Assembly (NCBI GenBank): GCA_030340625.1
Contig: JAOPHQ010004300.1
Span: 1-64,000, forward strand
DNA: 64,000 bases
Source of the DNA: Merluccius polli
Lineage: Eukaryota > Chordata > Actinopteri > Gadiformes > Merlucciidae
Direction: 5' to 3'
Shown: in pieces, positions 1 to 10,522 of the stretch
How positions within the stretch are numbered: the first letter of the stretch is position 1
How the letters are laid out: each line of letters begins with the position of its first letter
Made by a program: the position numbers and the translations under genes
Notes under the pieces: generated by a model
What the model saw: only the letters and a program-made list of their open reading frames with translations
The model's database searches: none
Told to the model about the DNA's origin: nothing

Positions 1-501
1 AGAGGGGAAGGGAGGGAGAGCTTCTCCTTGACAGACATATACAGGGGCTTGCTTGCACATCCGTCTTCCCCTCGCTCGGCCCAATAAAACCTTATTAGCT
101 AAACACAGACAGGCAGGGGGTCATTGTGGACGATGACATGTGCTGCAGATAAAGTTAAGTAATTGCCGTCGGTGGTCTCTTTGCTACTTCTTTTTTTTTA
201 TGATCACTGCCCTTCCTTGATGTTGGACTAAATCATTAGCCGCACCGTTAGTCCAGTACACAGAGGCACAGACGTTATGCATGTATTACATTTGCATGTA
301 TGTATTATTAATATTATTGAACATGCATGCCTTATTGCAGTGTATTGCATAACTCATCAATCATTGAGCAAAAATAAGGGTTGCATGGAATTGATTTTCC
401 ATGCACACTACAATGTTTTACTATAATAATAATAATAACAATAATAATTTTTTTAAAATACAAAGAATAAAAATAATACAAAAAATAAATAAATTAATTA
501 A

Positions 502-539
<38 letters not shown>

Positions 540-1062
540 ATAAATACAATACATACGTAAACAGGTTGGTTGTAATAATACATATGCGGTGTAACCACAC
601 CATATGTGGTGTGGTTGTAATACAGGCTAATTATGACATATCGTAATGATGGAGGAGGAGTTTTCTCGCGTTGGACCGAACTGTTATGCAACTACTGGTG
701 TCTTTCTGCGCCGCCTGCGCGCATTTCTCTGGAGGGCTGCTGCGCTCCGGACCGGACCGGACCTGGGATTTCGGGATCCCCTCTTTTGGGGGACATTATT
801 TCACAGATCCAGAGACACTGCGTCTTCAGAGAGGGACCGTCTCCATTCCCCTGCAAACATGCACATCTCCCAGGGGGGAGAAGACCAGCCCTGGGTCTGC
901 GTCTGCCTTCTGCAAGTGAGAGATTGAAAAGTGAACTTGTGGTTCACTTTCTCTGGGTGGGCTTAAAAGTCAACCTTCAAACCCCCCTACTGCGACTACA
1001 CCTCCTGGGGGGGGGGGGGCAGCAAGTGTGGGGACTACAGCCTCAATGTCCAGCGGTCAGAC
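1..1062. other. 5' flank of cys1, no recognised gene
   Basis: No conserved coding sequence seen. An AATAAA at 83-88 could be the poly(A) signal of a gene to the left, but nothing upstream is visible to test this. A (TAA)n microsatellite lies at about 498-538. From about 640 the sequence becomes GC-richer and reads as promoter and 5' UTR of cys1. Open frames here look fortuitous. Confidence 0.5.
498..538. repeat. (TAA)n microsatellite
   Basis: Uninterrupted TAA repeats in an AT-rich stretch upstream of cys1. Confidence 0.9.
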
Positions 1063-2727
1063 ATGGGCAGCGGTCTGAGCAGGAGCAAGAGGATCGCACC
1101 TGTGTGCGTCGCCGAAATCAACGTCTCCAAAAGGGACGCCGCCGCCGCAGCCGCCGCCGCTGGTCCGCGTCCCGGGGAGGCGAGGACCTCGTCCAGGACC
1201 AGGCGGTTTAAGATCCCAAACTTTACCCACGCTGCTCCTCCCTGCTCCCACGACTCGCCTCGATTCACTGAAGAGGAGGAGGATGAGGAGGAGAAGGAGG
1301 AGGAGGAGGATGGAAACAGAGGGAAGCTGGACCGAGCTTGTGATGGTGAGGATCGAGGGGACGTTTCTAAAATGAAGAACGGGCCCAAGAAGTCGTCTTT
1401 CGTCAAATCCAGGACGTACGGTGTGCTGTGCAACTTCAGACGCGTCGACTCCAACAAGGAGTTAAACTTTACTCCCACCACCACCACCACAAATACTACT
1501 AATACTAATACTACTGCTGCTGCTGCTGCTGCGACTCCATCGCAGGCGTTTACTTCCTCCGAGTCGCATCACCACCACGGCCAGGAATGCGGTCCCGGAG
1601 ACGTAAACAGGAACGGGAACAGTGTGTCCAGCCACGTTAGGAGACACGGGCCAACCGCCTGCTCCTCCCACCAGGAGCACACAGTGAGTCCTTAATTGGG
1701 TGTTGATGCATTGGTGAGTCCTTAATTGGGCGTCGATTCATCGGTGAGTCCTTAATTGGGCGTCGATTCATCGGTGAGTCCTTAATTGGGCGTCGAATCA
1801 TTGGTGAGTCCTTAATTGGGCGTCGATTAATCGGTGAGTCCTTAATTGGGCGTCGATTCATCGGTGAGTCCTTAATTGGGCGTCGATTCATCGGTGAGTC
1901 CTTAATTGGGCGTCGATTCATCGGTGAGTCCTTAATTGGGCGTCGATTCATCGGTGAGTCCTTAATTGGGCGTCGATTCATTAATGGATGAACAGAAACT
2001 CTAAGTGAATTCACTTCAAACACTTCTTCCGTCTTTGAGCATTCAATTAATCCATGCAAGTAAAGTGCGAAATATTTAATTAAGCCTCAAGGTGTACATT
2101 GACTGATGCTTTTTTTGTTTGTTTTATGTGATTTGTAAAAATGAAGTCTTTCCAGGGCTTGGGTCCAGCAGGTCATGCGTGTGCGGAGCAGGTTCCCAGA
2201 GCAGGAAACGACTCGTGAGTAAAGGCCTCGTCCGCTCTCTGGTTAATTATTGATTATCGAGGTGAGCGATTGTGCGCAGGGGACTTTTCTGTAGTAAAAG
2301 GCTGACCTCACAACCAGATCAAATTCACATTAAGGTATCGCACTCCCCAAACGTTGTTCCCTTCCTTTCTCGTCGATATCATTTTTGCGACACAGATGCG
2401 GTCTGAATCTGAAGTGCTGAAGACCAAACTGAATATAAATTGGGTGCTTTTGGATGTTTACTAAAAATTGTGTTTTGTGCCTCGTAAGAAACATGCCCTA
2501 AAATCATAAAAGCCATTGACATTTACAAGTATAGTGGAAATTCACTTAACCCTGACATTGAAACAATTCAAGAGAATAATGTCTTTCTGGGAGAAAGCCA
2601 ATGTTTTCTCCACATCTCCGACAGATCTTTTGCCAACTGCCTGAACACCCCGGTGGCCACGCCGGTCATCCGGTACGACGGGTCCGAGGAGGAGCTGATG
2701 GACACCATCGAGAGGGACTTCAGCTGA
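1063..2727 (+). CDS. cys1: Cystin-1, cilium-associated myristoylated protein
   Basis: Three coding exons: 1063-1683, 2156-2214, 2625-2727 (phases 0, 2; 260 codons plus stop). The protein starts MGSGLSRSKR: Gly2 fits N-myristoylation and the following Arg/Lys residues fit membrane attachment. It ends with the conserved cystin tail (VIRYDGSEEELMDTIERDFS here; human cystin ends in a closely similar SYDHSEEGLMASIERE pattern, from memory). The middle is low complexity: a poly-Ala run, an acidic Glu/Asp run, Thr/Asn and Ala runs and a His run. It is longer than mammalian cystin (about 158 residues). Cystin is known from mouse cpk polycystic kidney disease and acts at the ciliary membrane. Intron 1 begins with a minisatellite whose every unit carries a donor (separate entry). 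If that donor is not used, the frame stops four codons later. Identity rests on both termini; the middle is not alignable by eye. Confidence 0.85.
1684..1983 (+). repeat. 30-bp minisatellite of ten units, each with a GTGAGT donor
   Basis: Ten head-to-tail 30-bp units begin exactly at the first base of cys1 intron 1. Each starts GTGAGTCCTTAATTGGG, so a consensus 5' splice site recurs at 1684, 1714, 1744 and so on to 1954. Unit divergence is only a few bases. The reverse strand reads as a repeated open frame, which I treat as a by-product. Confidence 0.95.
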
Positions 2728-4017
2728 TCCCCAGCTCCCGGTGGTCCTGATGAGAGTCGCCTTCTCTACAAGTGATCCTCACAGCCTGCGGTGTTCTTCA
2801 TGGGAAGTCGCGTCGTCCTTTCTGTTTGCTGTTGTCAAATTCATCATGGGTGTGTGAAGTGAACACCACAGACTCTCGGTTTTGGATCATTCACATTAAT
2901 TAACTATCCAGGTTTTTTTTATGGATGAAGAAATGTTCGTATGGCGCATCTTAAAACAATGATGAAGTTTCCAGACTCTCGACAGAGACAAATAAGTGTC
3001 TGATCTATAGGATGGCCATGATTTACTCCTGGGTGTCACCATTAGCCTTTGGATCGTATTACCTTCCTGCTCCTTGCACCACCCGCCCACCCACCCACCC
3101 CAGAATAAGCACTTGCATTCGTTACCCATTCACTGCTTTGCTTTCACTCGTCTATTAATAGGTAACACGGAGAACTTTCCTTTTTGTCTTTCAAACTCAA
3201 CCTTAAAGTGTCGGAAAGACATGTCAATGTCGACGCACGAAATTCAAGCAGCAGCAGGACTAGTAGGCCAACGCACCGCCTTAACCTCCTAGATATAAAC
3301 GCGGCGTGGATTTTCAGTCTTGTAATAAGTGGCCACTGTGCAAAGGGGGTATGGGTTGGGATTATTTATTTAAGGTTGGTTTCCTGACCACAGTTCCCCA
3401 ACTCCTTACAAGGAATGTGTGGCAGTGGAGAGATTTGAGAATGAGCTCAGTGAAAGGCTCAGTCTTGGCAGCTGCACTCCTGCTGCTCCTGCAGCGCCGC
3501 TCCACATGAGGATCTGCTGCCGCCTGGCGGAGGAAACAGAAACTGCGCGTGCGTCTCCGTTAAAACATACAATGTGGACACATGGAGACGTTCCTGTTGT
3601 ACAGTGAGGTAAATAGGTCGGTTGTAATATAGTATATTCTCTAACTGTAATATTGCAAAAATATATATATATATATGTTGAGGGGTATGTTTGTGTGAGA
3701 AAGTAACGCTGCCAACACGTCGGTCTTCAAGTAAAAGTTTTACTATAGATGTTAAGATTTGACAATACGTACATGAGCTCTTATGTGCCATTTATTTAAC
3801 GCAGGTAACATAAAATCTTTTTTCTTTCAAAAAAGGCAAAATAGATGGCACAATATAAAATAGACATAAAACAATAAAATATCTCCCCCATCCCCCCCCC
3901 CTTCACCCCCACCCAGAGTTAAATATGACCCCAAAATCCTGGTACTTAAATTAAAAAAGAAAGTAGCATTATACACCATTGTAGTACGCGAGCGGTCAGG
4001 AGACGCATCCTGACCGC
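2728..4017. other. Convergent 3' ends of cys1 and klhdc1
   Basis: No conserved coding sequence. The left part should be the cys1 3' UTR, with AATAAA at 3873-3878 as one possible signal. On the minus strand an AATAAA (TTTATT at 3791-3796) would give klhdc1 a 3' UTR of about 220 bases. A short (AT)n lies near 3661-3676. Confidence 0.5.
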
Positions 4018-4019
4018 TC
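3990..4019 (-). other. 11-bp perfect hairpin overlapping the klhdc1 stop codon
   Basis: GAGCGGTCAGG (3990-4000) and CCTGACCGCTC (4009-4019) are perfect reverse complements around an 8-base loop. The klhdc1 stop occupies 4018-4020, so the hairpin spans the end of the frame and the start of the 3' UTR in the mRNA. Confidence 0.85.
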
Positions 4020-5498
4020 AAGAGGTTTTGCTCTTGGATGGCCTGTAAAAGCTCATCCTCCTGCGCACGACGTGTTGTAGCTTTGAGGGCAGGAGAGGAA
4101 TCTGGTCCCCAAGCGTCTTGCAGGTACTAACGTTCTTGGCAATGTAATCCACACAAGACCTGCCAGGGAAAAGACAGTCAGGAACGCCAGTTTCTGTATT
4201 TGGATTAAAACGGTTGAATTCCCATCGCTGTACAGCTATTTGTATTATATTGCCTTGCGTTTTTTTGTAGTTTTTTTTTTTTTACCTGAATAGAGGATAT
4301 GGCTCCGTCTGAAATACTAGTGCATCGTTACAGTGTCCCTGGAGAATAATACACATGGAGAAGTGGTTAGGTTTGATGTGTTTTTATGATTCTTTGTGGG
4401 ACGATTCTTACTTGTGATCATTTATTTCCCAAATATATTTCTAAACAATGACGGTAATAAATGCCTTCAAACCCTTAATGTATAATCTCATTGTTAGTCT
4501 GCAAAACATTATTGAGACAGTTGTCTAAAGCACATTTCCTTTTAAAATAAATAAATTGTGACAAATCTCTCTCTCTATATATATATTTATTTATTTATTT
4601 ATTTTATTTTTTAAATACGCCTTCTACACTTCTTCCAATTGATAATCAATTAAATACTTACGGTGTCAACCAGAAGAATGTAGTCACAACTTCCACCAAA
4701 CACTATGACATCAGAGTCCTTGCCTGCACTTGCCGTGTGCCACAACCTTAAGCACGAGGAAAGAAAATACACTTTAAGTATTTACATTACAGAAAAAGTT
4801 GCATTGGATGTTTGACTATATTTCACTAGAGGTTTGCGATGGGACTTCCAATGGCAGAACCAAATCATGTCTGGTGACATGATTGTAATGACCTTTGCAC
4901 CACACGTATTGTCCAGCCCAGTATGGGTGAGAACCTGCACATGGATTCAGACCGTACTACCTTGGTTTGTTCTCGTAGGGGTGGCTGATCTCCCGCCATG
5001 TCTTAGCTTCAACATTCAGCAGCCAGCCATCGCCTATACAAAAAAAAAAAGATACAAATATATATTGTATACCAACATATATAAATATAACAGCTCATAC
5101 TATCAAACCGCATTTGAAACATTGAAGTGCTGATGGGTGTATTACTCATTGGTTTGCAGTCCACACTTAGTCCTCCGAACAGGAATAAGGAGTTATCAGA
5201 AACAGCGGTGAGCGAATGCCAAGATCTGCCTACTGGAACAGCAGAGAGTGGGACTCTGGAAAAATGAAGGACATTTCGCACAATTACACATCTAGATACA
5301 CATTATAGACACAATATGGACACACACATCACAAGTGGTGCTGGGAAAACTATGTATGTGTGTTTACTGTCATGCAAAGCCAACATAATGCTTAAATAAG
5401 GTATTAGGCTTTAAATGCTTTTTGAATGTGCCTTTAGATTATAGAAAACGTTATTGTCTACTTAGTGTCTGACAGGAAAGACAGACAGGAAAGTAGGC

Positions 5499-5538
<40 letters not shown>

Positions 5539-7007
5539 GTAGGACCAGAGGTCAGAATCCAACCCAGGTTGCTACAAAACAACCAGACTGTATATGGTTG
5601 TCCCCTCACATACATTTCCGCCCATGTCCACGTCTCAAGGTCCAAACAGTGAACATCGTTGGTCCTGGTTTCCTATCATGACAGAGGAAAAAAAAAGCAT
5701 TTCATAACCTCTTCATCTGATGTGAACTGTTCAACGGGCCACTTTCAAATGTTGGTTATCTACGTATTTGAGGTGGGGGGGGCGTCAAATTCTTCGTACC
5801 ATCACTCTTCCTCCACACACGTATCCTTTCGAGCCCAGCGTGGTGCTGGCGTGGGCGGCCCGCGGGGCAGGGGGGCGGCCCTGTCCAAAACCAACACAAA
5901 CACACGCTCAACCACGCTGGTCTTCGATCGGCTCCTGGGTTCACATAGATTTACTGGACTTACTTTAGTCAAGTCAAGGCCATTTTATACGTATAGCCCT
6001 TAATCACAGTTAAAGGGCCGCTATTTTCGCCACCAGGTGTGGGTGTGATTAGCCATTACGAGCCGTTTTTCAAAAATTGGGATGCCACTGCCCTCTAGTG
6101 ACATCCGCAATACCGTCATTTTGTTCATACAACCTCGCCAAACGTACTTGAAGTATCAAAGTAAAGTACGCTGACAGCTTAAGTGGGTAGCCAGGCGTGC
6201 AGACATGGTCACAGCAGCACACTGAAACAGAGACAGGCATTATGGTGAAGAGAACTTACATTAGTCTGTGGCTCCGTCCAACTGGCGTGCTTGGGGTCAA
6301 ATACGTGGACCTCGTTGTTCCAGCCCCAGTAGACGTCGTCCACCTGGTGGGAAAAAAACGAGGGAGGATGTGTGAGGATTTGAGGGCTTTATCGGGTCAA
6401 ACAGACGGCGACCTGCCATCCAGGGCTGTAGCTAACGATCATCTTTATTGTGGATTAAATCACCAATAAACGATAAACGATTATTATTAAATGACCATCA
6501 CAAGTTACCCAAAGAGCCCAAAGAGATATCCTACATTTTGAAGCGATATGCAGCAAATGTTTGCTGGTTTTACTTGATGAGTTATCGAAATTATTACATG
6601 TTCTGTCAATCAATACATCAGTGAATCAGTTGTGTGTTCCAGTCTGTTTTTGTCTCTCTTTTATTTTTACAATTTGGTTCCTGAGTTTACCAAAGCACAA
6701 AGACTTATATACCCACGATGCCTCATCCACAATGAAGTTTCTCCTGTTGATTTCATTTTGTAGTTTGTGACCATATCCTCCAAAGAAGATGATCCTATTA
6801 CAAAAAAAATGTAAATCAATAACTTAACACAATAACTTAACAACATCATCTGACTTATAAAGTCAAATGATGTTGCTTCACATTGTTGCATGTTTTGGAT
6901 TTGAAGTAAGAACCAAAGATGGTGACATGATAGCGGTAGTAATTCACAATATGTATAATTTCTGGCAAAGCAGGCCTTCTACAATGACAGTGACACACTC
7001 ACACACA

Positions 7008-7098
<91 letters not shown>

Positions 7099-8972
7099 TA
7101 AATAGCAAACTATTATTAGCATACTTACAGTTTAAAGTTTTTTGATTTTTACTTTTGAAGTGTTTTGATAGCTGGTGTAATCCAATTGCTAACAGATTAA
7201 TACTACCACTACTTATATCAGTTGAATCAGCTGAATCATGCAAGCAGTGGTGACTATCTGACTGTACATGCAGTAAGTTGCGCACACACACCTGTCACCA
7301 AAGACCCAGCAGGACAGTTTGTCCCGGGGTGAGGGAGGGGTCCCAGACCCTTTAGAAACCTTCTTCCAAGCGTATTTACCATCCAGCAGGTTGACACTGT
7401 AGATCTGTTTGAAGTCAAACATTGGACAGTTTAACATATTAAAAAGGGAGCTGTGACTAATGTGTCTTACTATTATACCCTGTCTGGCTCAAGTTTCTTA
7501 CTATTATACAATAATGTGTCTGTCTAATGTGTCTTATCTACATTGATTGACCCCGTTTATCTCCTCTTCTCTTTCTTTTTCAACACCCCCCACCCCCATT
7601 TTATAATAGTTTTAGGAAACCATCATAACTGTACTGTATATGTATGTATGTATATTAGGGATGTCTGATATTATCGGCCCACCGATATTATCGGCCGATA
7701 TTGGCATAAAAAAATCAATATCGGAAAATATCGGTATCGGTTTTTAAAAAAGCTCAAAATGACTAAAGTGGCCTATGGCTGTTATACCGTTGGAAAGCTC
7801 TAATTGTCCTGAGTCGAATGCAAGCGACCATTTTCTGTTAGTACACAGACAGTGTGAAATAAATAAACACTTTGTTTGAAATAATTTCAGACATCTGTTA
7901 TGTTTCAAGTGAGGACGTGGTTTGATGACATCATCAAACGCGCCGCGCCGTCTCAATAACAAGCCTGGGCGTGTGCGGCCGTGTAGCGGGACGCTAGTTG
8001 GAGCTGTAGTTATGTCGGTGGTTTGGAATTATTTCAAAGTTTCCGCATATATCGATATCGGTATCGGTTGATATCGGTATCGGAAATTAAGAGTTGAACA
8101 ATATCGGTTATCGGTAAAAAAGACAATATCGGACATCCCCTAATGTATATGAGGTCTTTCCATTTTTCATTTGTCGTCATCTTCTGTCTAAAAGCCTCGC
8201 GGTGGACAGCTGTTAATAAAGGGGCCTGCTTCGCTACACACACTCATACACTGCATCTGGTGCTGTGTGCATATTTTTTATGTTGTACCCATTATGTTAA
8301 TTGTGATGTCCACATAAAATAAAACAAATAAAAAATAATGAATGAATGAATTGTGTATTAACCGTTTAGTTATTGCAGGACTGTTCAACTGAAGGCACTG
8401 TGATGCAGATTTGAGAGGTAGATTTAAACCCACCTCATTGGTCTGGCCGTTGTTGTCACAACCTCCAAATATGTACATGTGTCCGTTTAAAGAGCAGCCA
8501 CAGGTGCCAGACATAGCTGGCGGTACGTCTCCCGTCATGCTGGACATTTCCCTTCAGAAGAAAGCAAGTGTAAAACGAATGACTCTGTGATTTTGAACAC
8601 GAGGAAGACAGTGAGACACACACTCTTACCATACGCCTCGTTCCAAGTCATAGATCCAGATTTCGTCATTTGGTAGAAAAACTTCATTGTCAGCGATTGA
8701 CTGTACAAATGAAAACGAGAATAAGGTTACTGTGACGGTTGAGTTGTAGATAGTTTATGTTTGTGCTTTTAATTCCACAGAGGAGAAGACTACACATGAA
8801 GGACTAGGGCAGATACCGTGTTGAGATATATGAGGGAAATAAAAATAAAATAAAATAATACAATTGTCTTTACCAGGTAGCCTCCCCACACGTACAGGAG
8901 ATTGTTCTCCACCACAGCCGTGTGTCCACTTCGCTCCTGGGCCACCAGCTCTGAACGGCGCCTCTCATCCAT
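4018..8972 (-). CDS. klhdc1: Kelch domain-containing protein 1 (C-degron receptor)
   Basis: Thirteen coding exons in consistent phase: 8874-8972, 8630-8700, 8434-8551, 7292-7404, 6713-6794, 6260-6343, 5800-5880, 5614-5672, 5146-5255, 4961-5033, 4662-4746, 4286-4338, 4018-4159, giving 389 residues (human about 406). Kelch blades are visible as ERSGH...YVWGGYL, MYIFGG, DKLSCWVFGD, IIFFGGYG, PRAAHA...GGRVM, GRSWHSL...FLFGG and RLWHTA...VFGG. Human KLHDC1 is a CUL2-Elongin substrate receptor that recognises C-terminal glycine-type degrons, including truncated selenoproteins. I chose it over klhdc2 because SIADNEVFLPNDEIW, DKLSCWV and the C-terminal block DQIPLLPSKLQHVV match KLHDC1. The start at 8972 puts 12 residues before ERSGH, as in mammals. 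It is divergent with pole2. The intron between 7404 and 8434 carries a hAT-type insertion. Confidence 0.93.
5502..5535. repeat. (GA)n microsatellite
   Basis: Pure GA run in a klhdc1 intron. Confidence 0.85.
5955..6010. repeat. Degenerate teleost interspersed-repeat fragment
   Basis: The run resembles the common fish motif of repeated GTCAAGTCAA followed by TTTATxxGTATAGC. It is short and diverged, so the family cannot be named. It lies in a klhdc1 intron. Confidence 0.35.
7005..7096. repeat. (AC)n microsatellite
   Basis: About 80-90 bases of nearly pure AC in a klhdc1 intron. Confidence 0.95.
7656..8142. mobile_element. Non-autonomous hAT-type DNA transposon (MITE), 487 bp
   Basis: Terminal inverted repeats of about 15 bp (TAGGGATGTCTGATATT at the left; the complement of the right end reads TAGGGGATGTCCGATATT) are flanked by a perfect 8-bp target duplication ATGTATAT at 7648-7655 and 8143-8150. 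Both ends are packed with TATCGG subterminal motifs, as expected of hAT transposase-binding regions. No transposase frame is present. It sits in the klhdc1 intron between the exons ending at 7404 and 8434. Confidence 0.88.
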
Positions 8973-10522
8973 GACTTCTGCTGGGGAGGGAGAAAAACAG
9001 CATCTTTTAATACAGTATATATAATGTAGCCACCGTGGTGACTTCAGTTTGATATTGAAAGGCCCCTTGAAAGGAGAACCGATTTCCTTTAGTTTCGTCT
9101 TGTTGTAAAGAGTGGACATTGGGCAATATATCACATATCTCATATTACAAATTAACGGCTTTGAATATCAAGCTGATGCAGTTTTCCTGCGGATGTTTAG
9201 GGATCGTCTAAAAAGTGCATGCAGCAAAATGTGCAAAACTGCAATCTCATTTCAATGACAGGATGGAAAACATTTAAAACAATTTGTATTGTGATCAGAA
9301 GCTCTCCCTTTAATTTTCACAATCAAAAAATAAAACAATGGGCATATATATATATATATATATTTCAGTAATCAATAACACACAGATACATGCAATACAC
9401 TCCTAATCTAACCCTTTTCTGGATTAGATTCAATAACTCTAGCTAAATTGTAATATGTGGTGTGAATATTTTGCATATATTCGCTTGTATTTTCAATAGC
9501 TCCCTCAATTTGGATTGGATTGGCCTCAAAACACTGTAATATCAACCATCAATAACATCCCCACCCTACTTCCACATTCATGTTTTTCAATATCACCTTT
9601 GTATTTGACTTTCAGCTAAACTGTAAAATGTGGTGTGAATATGTTTGCATATGGTCGCTTGTATTTTCCCTTATAGCTCCCTTAAATGTGATAAATGTGG
9701 TAGTGTTATATCATCAATAACACCCCCACCCTACTTTCACATTCACTTTTTAGTCAACATCGCCTCTGTATTTGTATTTTAAGTGGTAATATGATACATA
9801 CAAGCCCCAAAGTGACATTTACCAAGAAAAGGGAAACTGTGAACCAAAGATTAGAGCTCCGCTGTATAATCTTTGCTGTGAACATTGGAGGCTGATGTTA
9901 GCAGACCTCGACATGTTGTGTGGCAACAACAACAACAACAACAACAAATGGAAATATTAAATTAAATTCAAATAACTTTATTCTCCGTGCGTCCACCACA
10001 CACAAGAACAAGACACAATAAAACACACACACCCAACACACACACACACACACACAGCCGACGTATGTCGTTCACCAATTCGCAAACGCGTATATTATAT
10101 ATCATAACATATACATATAGCATAATATATATCAGCAAATAAACCATGAGCTCGCAGATCCGTCTGGGTCCCAGGCTACAAAAACAAGCCCCAGTTTTGA
10201 CAGCAATGGTTGACAGCCATGGGCAAGGGTGTGTGTGTGTGTGTGTGTGTTGTTGTTGTGGTCATTGGACTCTGACAACAAGTAATAATAAATACTCACA
10301 AGCTACAAAAAAAAATAAGTCACAAAATATCCATTTGTACGGGAAAGTGAACGCGTTTGCGTTGTTTCTACGGCCATCACGCCCCTGGACGCCGCTGTGT
10401 GTGTGTGTATGTGTTCCCAAAGCAGGAAGGCTGGCCGGACCGGAAGTGACGACACACACCCGGAAGTGCGTTATTTAGCGCCAAAGCTCGAGCGTTGTGT
10501 TGTCAATTTAAAGCCAGTAATC
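8973..10522. promoter_or_regulatory. Divergent promoter region of klhdc1 and pole2
   Basis: The two start codons face away from each other across 1.55 kb. The middle is AT-rich with (TA)n near 9344-9363, a 173-bp tandem duplication (9441-9786), and (CA)n/(GT)n runs at about 10022-10057 and 10228-10250. The final 200 bases before pole2 are richer in GC and contain CCGGAAGTG twice (about 10439-10468), an ETS-like motif often found in housekeeping promoters. Transcription starts cannot be placed from sequence alone. Confidence 0.5.
9441..9786. repeat. Two-copy 173-bp tandem duplication
   Basis: AGCTAAATTGTAATATGTGG at 9441 recurs with a few changes at 9614. The order of blocks after it (GTGTGAATAT, CGCTTGTATTTT, ATAGCTCCCT, CATCAATAACA, CCACCCTACTT) is the same in both copies. 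Confidence 0.8.

Noticed and set aside
1684..1983. CRISPR-like regular repeat array
   Set aside because: The units are contiguous 30-bp tandem repeats with no spacers, in a vertebrate intron.
1637..2059. Minus-strand frame with a repeated NRRPIKDSPM peptide
   Set aside because: Complement of the 30-bp donor minisatellite; antisense to cys1 with no conserved flanks.
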